Of a stretch of 64,000 nt of DNA, positions 11,098 to 20,750 are shown piece by piece. The stretch covers positions 1,247,501 to 1,311,500 of the forward strand of contig NC_091668.1 in assembly GCF_042453785.1 (NCBI RefSeq). Direction: 5' to 3'. Both the position numbers and the translations under genes were made by a program. The stretch's first letter is position 1. Every line of letters starts with the position of its first letter. Source of the stretch: Malus domestica. Its lineage: Eukaryota > Streptophyta > Magnoliopsida > Rosales > Rosaceae. The notes under the pieces are model-generated. The model saw nothing but the letters and a program-made list of their open reading frames with translations, did no database searches and was not told where the DNA came from.

Positions 11098-14000
11098 TGT
11101 ATATCTTACTAGATTGTTTGATATAATGAATCAAATGAAGAGTTATGGTGAGGATCTATCTAGAGAGAGAGTTGTGCAAAAATTGTTGATTAGTTTGCCT
11201 AGATCATATGATCCTATTTGTTCCGTAATTGAACATTCTAAGGACCTTGAAACTCTTGAGGTTCAAGAGGTAGTTGCTTCTCTGAAAAGTTTTGAACTCA
11301 GATTGGATAGACATGCTGAAAATTCTACTTAACGAGCTTTTACTAGTCTAAATGTTGGAGGTAAAAACCCTAAGGGAGTAGGTTATTCTGGAAATCAAAA
11401 GTTTCAGAAAAACTGGAAATCCAAAGGAAAGAAGTGGGATAATCAGCCAAATTTTGTTCACAAACCAAATGTCTCTAATGATGGAAACAAGACAGCTTGT
11501 AGACACTGTGATAAATTGCATTATGGCAAATGTTGGTTTGAAGGGAAGCCTAAATGCACAGGTTGTGGGAAACTTGGGCATGTGATCAGAGACTGCCATG
11601 GAAACAAAAATATACAGAAGGTGAACTATGTAAACCAGGTTGAAGAAACTGGTACCCTGTTCTATGCATGTAATGCTATGACAGATGTGAAGGTGAATCA
11701 TTCATGGTACATTGATAGTGGTTGTAGTAACCACATGACAGGTGATGAAAGGTTACTAATCAACATTCAAAGGAATCTGACTTCCAGGGTGAAGATGGGA
11801 ACTGGAGAAATTGTTCAGGTTGCAGGAAATGAGACTCTTGTTATAAAGACCAAATTGGGAAGAAAGCACATTCAATAAGTGATGCTTGTTCCTGGACTTG
11901 AAGAGAATCTGCTAAGTGTTGGACAGATGATGGAGAACGGGTACTATCTATTGTTTGGAGGAAATATTGTGAATATCTTCGATGGTTGGTCACTGGATAA
12001 TCTTGTTGTTAGAGTGCAGATGACAAACAACAAGTGTTTTCCTCTTACAATGATGCCCGCAAATCAGATAGCCTTGAAAGCAAGTGTGACACACTGTATG
12101 CAGATATGGCATAAACGTTTGGGGCATCTAAATAACAGAAGCATCAAAATGCTTGAAGATCAAAAAATGGTTCGTGGATTGCCTCATTTGGAGAAAACCT
12201 CTGCTGTGTGTGAAGGCTGCATGCTAGGAAAGCAACACAGAGAGTCTTTTCCATCAAAATCAGCTTGGAGAGCTAAACTTCCATTGGAATTGGTTCACAC
12301 AGATATATGTGGACCAATGCAAACTGAATCTATCTCTGGAAATAAGTACTTTTTGTTGTTCACTGATGATTGTACTAAGATGTCTTGGGTATATTTTCTC
12401 AGAAACAAGTCAAGTGCATTTGATTGTTTCAAGAAGTTTAAAGCAATGACAGAGTTGCAGTGTGGATATAAGGTGAAATGTCTAAGGAGTGATCGGGGTG
12501 GAGAGTTCTTATCAACCGAATTTGACAGTTACTGCAATGAGCTTGGAATTCAAAGGCAATTACCATGGCATATTCTCCTCAACAGAATGGAGTAGCTGAG
12601 AGAAAGAATATGACTGTGGTGGAAATGGCAAAGTCTATGATGCATGAAAAGGGTCTTTCTTATGCATTTTGGGCAGAGGCTGTGAGCACTGCAGTCTACA
12701 TACTTAATAGATGTCCCTCAAAGTCTCTCAAGAAGATAACTCCATTTGAAGCATACACTGGTAGAAAACCAGGTATTGCACACTTGAAGATTGTTGGGTC
12801 ACTATGCTATGTGCACATTCCCTCAACACTAAGGCATAAACTTGAAGAAAATAGTCGCAAGTGTATTTTTGTAGGCTATGGAATCTGTGAAAAAGGGTAC
12901 ATAGTGTTTGATCCGAGTTCCAGTAAGATCATCCTGTCTAGAGATGTACACTTTGATGAGAATGCTTCATGGGAGTGGGAGAACACTGATAAGAGTGAAA
13001 TACAAGTCCCCATGATTGCTGAGAATCAAATGGCAGATTGTAGTGAAGGACAGAAGCAAGTGGAAGTATGTGAACCAAGTCAATTCTTGGATACATCAAC
13101 TCAAGTGGAGGATGTTATTACATCACTAAGTGAGAATGTTTTCGAAAGCTCTCAAACAACTGATCACACACCACAGAAATGGAGAAGTGTCAATGAGATC
13201 ATGGCTCAGTGTAACATGTGCATTGTAGAACCTGAAAACTATGAAGAAGCTATTCTAGATGAGTCATGGGAAAATGCAATGAAATCTGAGCTTGAAATGA
13301 TTGAGAAGAACAACACATGGGAGCTAGTTGATAGACCATTTGGCAAGCCAATCATTGGTGTTAAGTGGGTCTATAAAACCAAGTTGAACCTTGATGGATC
13401 CGTGCAGAAGAACAAGGCCAGACTGGTGGCAAAAGGTTATTCCCAAAAGCCTGGGATAGACTACAATGAAACATTCGCTCCGGTTGCAAGATTAGATACT
13501 ATTAGGACCTTGATAGCACTTGTTGCACAGAAGGAATGGAACCTATATCAGTTGGATGTAAAATCTGCTTTTCTGAATGGAACTTTGAAGGAGGAGGTTT
13601 ATGTTGAGCAACCACAAGGTTTCGTGAAGGAGAGTGAAGAAACCAAGGTGTATAAGTTGAACAAGGCTCTGTATGGGTTGAAGCAAGCTCCAAGAGCTTG
13701 GTATGATGAGATAGATTCCTATTTTAGCAAGGCAGGTTTCAAGAAGAGCTCTAGTGAAGCAACACTTTATGTCAAAACTAGTGAAGCTACATGTATCATT
13801 ATTGTTTCACTCTGTGTGGATGATATTGTATATACTGGAAGTTGTCCAAAACTACTTGAAGAGTTCAAAAATGACATGATGCAGCATTATGAGATGACTG
13901 ATCTGGGGTTACTTCAACATTTTCTTGGCATGGGAGTAGTACAAACAGATAAAAACATTTTTATCCACTAGAGGAAATATGCAATGAAGCTTATTGAGAA

Positions 14001-14771
14001 ATTTGGGATGAAAGATTGCAAATCAGTGGCAACACCACTGGTTGTGAATGAGAAGTTATGCAAGACAGATGGTAGTGAAGCAGCAAATGAAAGTGAATAT
14101 AGACAAGTTGTAGGTAGCTTGTTATACTTGACTGCTACAAGGCCGGATATAATGTTTGCTTCTAGTTTACTTGCTAGATTCATGCATAACCCCACAAAGA
14201 AACACATGGGAACATCCAAAAGGGTGTTGAGATATATTCAGGGCACTCTTGATTTTGGAATTGAATTTGTAAAAGGGAAGACAACTACTCTAATAGGGTA
14301 TTGTGATAGTGACTGGGCAGGAATTGAGGATGACATGAGAAGCACCTCAGGATATGCATTTACACTTGGATCCGGTATGTTTTCATGGGCATCAATCAAA
14401 CAAAACACAGTGGCACTGTCCACTGCAGAAGCAGAATATGTCAGTGCTGCAGAAGCAACATCACATGCTAAATGGCTAAGGTTTGTGCTTGAAGATTTTG
14501 GAGAGGAGCAAGTGGAAGGCACACCAATTCTGTGTGATAACACTTCAGCCATAGCAATGGCAAAGAATCTAGTTCTTCACCAGAGAACTAGGCACATCAG
14601 TAGGAAATTTCATTTTATCAGGGAAGCTATCCAAACAAAGGAGATTGAACTCGTCTACTGCAAAACAGAAGACCAGATTGCAGATATACTAACCAAGGCT
14701 CTGTCAAAGGATCGATTTGTTTACCTAAGAGATCTACTTGGTGTGAAATCAGCTAAAGGGTTAGAAGGGAG

Positions 14772-15166
14772 TGTTGATGTGTAACCCTTGAGCTAATATC
14801 TTGGAGCTAAAGTTACAAATTTTGATTTTCCTTTTATGTGATTTATCTTTCTGATGTAATCTGAGCCATTGGATCATAGTCCAAGTGGTCTCTTCTCTAG
14901 CATAGGATCTAAGTGATAGAATAAGACAAGTGGCATCATCTCATAGGATGATAGCAATGAATGGTTGAGATTGTGTTGTGTATTGGTGAGTGAATGATCT
15001 CCCTTCCTCTACATACATAACGGTTACAAAAATGTATTTGGTCTAATTGAGTGAAATCCAAGAGACATATTCAATCATCTTCTCTCTAAACACCATTGCT
15101 GTTTTGTTCTTCAAACTCTAACACAGAGAACTCCATTGAAATACAAATAAAACACAAACTCTAATA
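14772..15166 (+). repeat. 3' LTR of the copia element
   Basis: Matches the 5' LTR over its whole 395 bp with five substitutions. It follows a purine-rich tract and is followed by the AAAAG duplication at 15,167-15,171. Confidence 0.95.
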
Positions 15167-15654
15167 AAAAGTGGGACAAGTTTTTTCCAGGCAAACCATC
15201 TGTTCATCTAGGATGTTACAAGTTAACAAACCGAGCTAGCTAGACTGGATCTTAACTAATGGGGCAACCTGATGCATCATTAAACACTAGGTCGTGTTTT
15301 CGAGTGGAAGAAATCCAACCCGAATTTTAAAGTTTTCGGGTGCCTTGTGGAAGGAGGACTTAACAGAGATCTCAAAGCCTTGCTTGTTTCGTTATTTGAG
15401 TTCTAAAATTCACATAGTTTATGTACCAAAAAGAAACGATGGCGCATGATTTCAAATTTCACAAGCTCAGAAATAATGCAGCCATCTAATTCGAGACGAC
15501 TGAGTCGTGTCGCACACGTTAGTAGTAATCGCTAATTAGGTAATAAATTGTTGTTTATAAACACTTCCTCTCTGAAATATTGCAGCGACAAAATCGAAAC
15601 CTGTTAGTTCAACTTCAACATCCGAGAAACACCTCTAATGTTCTGAGGCTGGAG

Positions 15655-15735
15655 TTGTAAAACATCTAGTAATACAAACTTACAAAATTTTGTCTAAGTT
15701 ACCATGTAATGATCCAAACTATACAGCAAAAAGAA
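15655..15735 (-). pseudogene. DSE1 exon-10/intron scrap
   Basis: ATACAAACTTACAAA followed by GATCCAAACTATACAGCAAAA matches the DSE1 gene at about 24,708-24,765, which spans the exon-10 donor end and adjoining intron. It passes directly into an AAAGAAACAAAATACAAAAG block that belongs to the GLOX 3' flank. It is therefore a mosaic remnant and is not expressed as a gene. Confidence 0.6.
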
Positions 15736-16085
15736 ACAAAATACAAAAGAAAATTGAAGGTGCAACTTGCAAATACCAAAAAATTTGCAAGTAATATATT
15801 ATCCAATAGTGCCTGATAAGTTTTATTTCTTGATGTCAATTATTATTCCTAAGTTTTGTTAAGGAATTGGTTTTAAAAGAGCCTCATTACTTCTATTTTC
15901 CCAATTTCAGCCAATATGCACACTTAGGAGGGTTTTGAAGATAAATCGACTTTTCGGAGGAATTTTTATGCAAGGCCAACTAGAAGAGAGAACTAAGAGA
16001 TTGAGAATCATTGTGCTCAAATTTCATAATTTCATACGAAGCCAAATGTTCTAGTTTACTAAGACAATCTCGCGGAAGTTGATTG

Positions 16086-16543
16086 TGTTAGGAATGTCGG
16101 TACAAGCCAAAGACAAGGCTTGATGGATACAAGAAAGTATGACACACACTTTCTATCACTCTAAACTTCACTCACAATGTGTAGTGGAACACTCCCACTC
16201 TCACTCTTGGAGTGGAACTCTAGCTTTGGACTTGATCCTTTGCTACTCACACTTGGTTCTTAATTGGTTACTTCATTACAACATCACACCCGTATTTATA
16301 GGTGAGAGTTTGGCATTCTACTAGTTTCTAGTGTATTCTTCAAACCTCTACCATAGATAATTCTAGACTAGCCACAAAATTGTAGCTTCTAGATCTTTCC
16401 ATTTGCAACCAAGGAAGTTAGTACTCTCTAGCTTCTTCCATCAACTTAATAACATGCTAGAATTGTCTAGCATGCTCCAGCCACCTCACTTGCTTACTAG
16501 AATAATCTAGAACATTGATCATGGGCTGGACCATATACCAACA
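16086..16543 (-). mobile_element. Solo LTR with perfect target duplication
   Basis: A 458-bp block begins TGTTAGGAAT and ends ATACCAACA, flanked on both sides by GATTG (16,081-16,085 and 16,544-16,548). A TATA box (CTATAAATACGGG) reads on the minus strand, giving the orientation. No internal region is present, so this is a solo LTR. Its family is not assigned. It contains several TTCTAG motifs. Confidence 0.85.
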
Positions 16544-17554
16544 GATTGATTGCCTTCAGGATTGTGTACTTGCGTGAATGAAGATTTGAAAACTTTCCCA
16601 ATTTTTCCTAGTTAATGTTCCATACCTGGAAAGCTAACAAAAAGAGTTACTAGTTACCTATTTTTGTTGAAATTTTCTAGAAGATGGAAGGATCCCAAAT
16701 CAAGCCTGCAAGTCAGATTACGTGTTTCCCAAGCTAAGAATATGATTCTTTCCTAGTTTGTGTTCTTTTTGTTTAGGTCTTTGTTTCATTTTAGGAGTTT
16801 TTATTGTACTTTTTAGAGTTAGAATTGTGTTGTTTTAATATAAATAAGGTGCCTTATGCCCTCTTTACATTGCCTCCATACACATACAATTTTTGTTTGA
16901 CGGAGAAGAAGAGCTTGAGATGTGCATCACCATGGATTTTGAGTTATATCTTCCTTTTATTTTTATCTCTTGTTGTAACTAAGCACTTTTGCTAGGGCAT
17001 GGTGAAACCCTAATATGATGATCTATTCTTCCTACTTTGTCTCTCTTTCGATTTCCAATTTTAGTTTTAAATAACACATCCATCGTTTACCTTTTGATTC
17101 ATTTCGTTTAGTTTACCTTTTAATCACCGTCAATCCATCGTTCGTTTTTAAATTAATCTTGTTTACTCGGCTTTTAAGGCAATTTCTATGAGATCAATCT
17201 TGTATTTGCCCTTGCTTTACTACTTTTGATTTTGTGCCCTTGTCAGTACTTAGTAGCGTTTGATTGATCTATTTTGTAAGTAGGCAAAAGTTCAACATAA
17301 CTTAAATATAACTTTATTCATCAGTTTAAACACAAGCTTTACAATTTCGGTAAAAAAGAAACAAACTACAAAAGAAATTGAAAGTACAACTTGCAAATTG
17401 TGATCGAAATTACATCTGACAAGTTGTGCACTCTTAGCTAGCTTGATCTGTGTATATGAACATTTTCTTTTTCAACTGATAACCATTTATGTTTCTTCAT
17501 TTTGGAAATGAAATGTTTTCTTCATTTTGGAAATGAAATGTGACTTCAAGGTTC

Positions 17555-19168
17555 TCAGTAAATATGAACAAAGATGCCCTCGCTTGGTATTTGCTGATGA
17601 ACCACATACAAAATGTAATATCCGGAAGGCGCAAGATTTACTGAAGGCGGTGTCGTCACTTGAGCTTGATACGTTGTTGGCCCTACCTTTTGTACGTTCT
17701 CTGCACCAAGAACCAACAACCTTTGATTCATGGAGAACGAATGTGTGCTAAAAGGCGGCGCCACCATCGTCACCAACACTGAATTCATTGCTAGTGTCCC
17801 CGTAAGCGAGAACTGAACGGTCAATTTTCTTCCGTAATGGATTTTGGCTTGGTTTAGGGGATTGATGATTGTAGGACGCAAATCCGCATACTTGGCGTCG
17901 AGATACTCAGGACTAAATGCCTCCAATCTAAATTCTGTTGGAAAAAGCACGTTGCTGCCAAATTGGTACTTATCGTGGGGGTTACTACCTCCAACGATCA
18001 CTCTACCATCGCGTACCAATAATGCTGAGGAATGGTACATCCGCGGTATGGTGGTGGGGTTTTGTTGTTCGAACCTTGACCCAAATGCATTATCTGGTCG
18101 GTACACAACTGGGTTGAGAACGGGGTTACGACCAATTTCCCAACCTGCAACCCCAGACGATGCACCGTTGATGAGTAAAACAGTGCTGTCTGGGAGCAAT
18201 AACATGTCACCCATGACTCTAGCTTGAGGCATAGTTTCAACAATCCACTGTGGATTAGGGTCGGTTATTTTGATCCGAGCACATGTGTTTAGAGCATCCA
18301 CAAAAGTACCCTTATTAGCCTGGACAAAAGATCCTTTTGGAGCTCCACCACAAACCAAAACCTCAGCCTCAACAGACGGAGCCGTCAAGTTTTTTAACGG
18401 CAGCAACACGGCTGAACCCGAGCTAGGGTAACACCTCGGGTCGCCGCCGGGTATTTGCGGGTAGGTTTTAACGATGACGTTCTTCAGGTAATCCAACAAA
18501 ATAGCTCGATTGTTGGCGAAAATAAATAAGTTGCCATCAGGGTTGAGAAAAACAAAAGGGTATAGATTGTTTTCTTGGCCGGCGTCATTGGTCTGCGAAA
18601 GGAACGGTAAGCTGTAGACATTGCTTGTAGAGTCGGTCTTCGGATAAAATTCATAGTTGAATTGTCCCCGGCCGCCGATGATAATCTCGCGTCCATCGGG
18701 CAGAACATGATTGGTGGCGTACCAACGGCGAACCGCCAAGCCGTCCACAACCTCCGTCCAATCACAACCCGTGCAGGGTTGGAAAACTCTAACGCGGCGT
18801 TCTCCACTATTGAAGCCACCGGTTTGGATTAAGTTTCCGTTGGGGGCCATGGAGCCGGAGGAGCACCAGACGTCGGATAAGACTGTAAGGGGCCGGAAGG
18901 CTTTGGTCTGGACGACGAACTCGGCAGAGTGGGCGGTGCAGTCATTGTTGACGCAATTACCGTTTGGCAAGGACAAGTTGGATGTGCCGAAGTCTGTGCG
19001 GTCGAACAGGACGATGCGGTCATTTTTTAAGAGCTGCATGTGCATGGCAGAAACGCCAATGGTTGCCAACACTTGCCAATTGCCACCGGCAGCGTGGGCC
19101 GTCCGAGAGAACCCATGAAATATTATTAACAACAGAAATGAAGGAATGAGACTAGTAAATGGCTTCAT
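17555..19168 (-). CDS. GLOX: Secreted glyoxal/galactose-oxidase-type enzyme, copy 2
   Basis: Intronless gene for 537 residues and a close paralog of the gene at 1357-2967. The signal peptide (about 1-26) is the most diverged part. The mature enzyme is over 90% identical and keeps every predicted copper-radical residue, shifted by one: Cys102, Tyr172, Tyr378-His379 and His476. Changes between copies are scattered and conservative, which suggests both remain under selection. The different leader peptides and diverged spacer leave room for different expression, but that is inference. The start is the first ATG, immediately before the hydrophobic leader; a TATTTAA motif lies 103 bp upstream. Expected activity is oxidation of small aldehydes with production of hydrogen peroxide outside the cell. 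Confidence 0.93.
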   Translation of the reverse strand: MKPFTSLIPSFLLLIIFHGFSRTAHAAGGNWQVLATIGVSAMHMQLLKNDRIVLFDRTDFGTSNLSLPNGNCVNNDCTAHSAEFVVQTKAFRPLTVLSDVWCSSGSMAPNGNLIQTGGFNSGERRVRVFQPCTGCDWTEVVDGLAVRRWYATNHVLPDGREIIIGGRGQFNYEFYPKTDSTSNVYSLPFLSQTNDAGQENNLYPFVFLNPDGNLFIFANNRAILLDYLKNVIVKTYPQIPGGDPRCYPSSGSAVLLPLKNLTAPSVEAEVLVCGGAPKGSFVQANKGTFVDALNTCARIKITDPNPQWIVETMPQARVMGDMLLLPDSTVLLINGASSGVAGWEIGRNPVLNPVVYRPDNAFGSRFEQQNPTTIPRMYHSSALLVRDGRVIVGGSNPHDKYQFGSNVLFPTEFRLEAFSPEYLDAKYADLRPTIINPLNQAKIHYGRKLTVQFSLTGTLAMNSVLVTMVAPPFSTHSFSMNQRLLVLGAENVQKVGPTTYQAQVTTPPSVNLAPSGYYILYVVHQQIPSEGIFVHIY

Positions 19169-19270
19169 TCTTTATTTCTTGGATTTTGCTTACTTAAATT
19201 GTGCTATAGCTGTGATTAATAAGCTATAGCTCTGTGGTTCTGTCTGTCTCAAGCCTCGACCTGGCCCTCC

Positions 19271-19277
19271 TTAAATA
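19271..19277 (-). promoter_or_regulatory. Probable TATA box of GLOX copy 2
   Basis: TATTTAA on the minus strand, conserved with GLOX copy 1 in motif, local context and distance to the ATG. Confidence 0.5.
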
Positions 19278-19334
19278 CTAGAGTTTTCGAGCTACCCACA
19301 TGTTAATTTCGTCCTAATTAATTAACTAAATGAA

Positions 19335-19350
19335 TACACACACACACACA

Positions 19351-19397
<47 letters not shown>

Positions 19398-19434
19398 AGA
19401 ACACACACTATATAATATATATATATATATATAC
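19335..19434. repeat. CA/TA compound microsatellite
   Basis: (CA)n followed by two (TA)n runs, separated by ATACCAGAACACACAC; the ACCAGAAC motif itself repeats after the second run. Confidence 0.95.
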
Positions 19435-20224
19435 CAGAACGACATTAGGTTCCTATCATGAAAATTGATATAAATCGGAAGGGCCTCTTGATCGTGCAAT
19501 AAACTAATTAATAAGTGAGGGAGTGCTCCTCTAATCAACAAGTATATGTCATTAATTAGCACTATATTGAGTTGTATTATTTTCGATGATGGATAAGTAA
19601 GATGAATGAAACTTGGTATATATCTAATCCAGTATTTTATTCAAGAGTAAGTTAAGATTTTTTAAATTCGACTCTCGTGGTATAATAACGAGTTTGATGC
19701 TAAATTATAGCTTTGCCCATTAATTGTTGATATTACAGTATTCTCTTAAGTCTCTTGACATTTGGTCTAATATTAATTGTAAAATCTTGCGAGGTTCCAA
19801 TTCCTCTATGGTTGAGGTAGTTAACAGAACATGATTGATAATGACATCTTACATTCCATTAATATAGCGCCCTGTTCTGGTCATACCTTGCTCCCCAACC
19901 CTGAATCATTGAGGTATTTTCCTAGATGTTTCAGTGTAATTAGGTATTGTACCATACATTATAAGTTGTAATTTGGCTTCTCAAATTATCGATCAGGGAT
20001 TCTCAACAATATGGCATGAATTATTCCTCAAAACACTATGACGTGATCTGATAAATTGAAGGTAGATTATGAGGGTACTACTTGTTAATATTACAACCAT
20101 TAATTAATTTGTTCGATACGTATGAATAGATTGAACCTAGGTCCCAGTTAGCAGCTCAATTATCATCTATCGTATTTTAAAACCTTGTTTGCAACAAATG
20201 AAGTCATGATCTTTTAAGGTTTAT

Positions 20225-20425
20225 TATATTGACACCCCACATATTGTCGAATAAACTCTACATCCTTAATACACCCGCATTTGTTTTTTCAATTAAAAAT
20301 TATCTTAGTACACCTCACATACTCCCCTATAATACTCTCACATCCCATATTCTCAACATACTACTTACATTTTCTACATACAACCTCATACTCTATACAC
20401 CCCACATTCTCTATACATCCCACGT
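20225..20425. repeat. Imperfect pyrimidine-rich tandem repeat
   Basis: Loosely repeated ACACCCCACATTCTCTAT-like units. The open frame through it is a low-complexity artefact. Confidence 0.6.
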
Positions 20426-20592
20426 ATACACGGTCATGCTGAGAAAGTTCATCTACAGTTATGCCTTATAACCATCGGGATATTGTGGCAGTGGCACCAA
20501 AACTTAACGCTTTACATCACTAAACATCTAAGAGCATAAAATGTCTTGCAAACTGATGAATATTATTTGATAAGAATGATACATACCTCAAG

Positions 20593-20750
20593 ATCAAAAT
20601 TATTTAAAATTGTTGATTAGTACCGGTAGTTCCAAGATTCAGGAAGCGAAAGGGATAATTATACACTCCAAAATCAAAATTATTTGAAATGTTGATTAGT
20701 AGCAGTAGTGAAAAGATCAAAATTATTTAAAATTGTTGATTAGTAGCAAT
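20593..20750. repeat. Three copies of a ~33 bp unit
   Basis: The unit ATCAAAATTATTT followed by GTTGATTAGTA occurs near 20,598, 20,672 and 20,718, the last two separated by only a few bases. Confidence 0.8.

Larger units (their letters stand above)
8330..15166 (+). mobile_element. Ty1/copia LTR retrotransposon (broken, carries a nested LTR)
   Basis: Two 395-bp LTRs (8330-8724 and 14772-15166; TGTTGATG...CTCTAATA) are flanked by a perfect 5-bp target duplication, AAAAG (8325-8329 and 15167-15171). A primer-binding site like that for initiator tRNA-Met starts at 8725, and a purine tract lies at about 14754-14771. The interior has the copia order: gag with a CCHC zinc knuckle (about 11,555-11,596), protease (near 11,700), integrase (about 12,100-12,650), reverse transcriptase with a VDD active site (about 13,300-13,950) and RNase H (about 14,290-14,740). 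The LTRs differ at 5 of 395 sites (1.3%), so insertion was recent: roughly half a million years at the rice LTR rate, older if woody-plant rates are slower. It is a fossil, broken by one large nested insertion and about four smaller coding breaks. Confidence 0.95.
15172..17554. other. Intergenic spacer before GLOX copy 2
   Basis: No gene is supported. It holds a DSE1 scrap (15,655-15,735) joined to sequence like the GLOX 3' flank, a solo LTR (16,086-16,543), and 16,550-17,270, which has a TATA-like box and looks like a worn LTR of another family without definable ends. From about 17,280 it pairs with the 3' flank of GLOX copy 1. Confidence 0.65.

Noticed and set aside
20229-20471. 80-residue frame rich in THIL repeats
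   Set aside because: It is the translation of an imperfect pyrimidine-rich tandem repeat.
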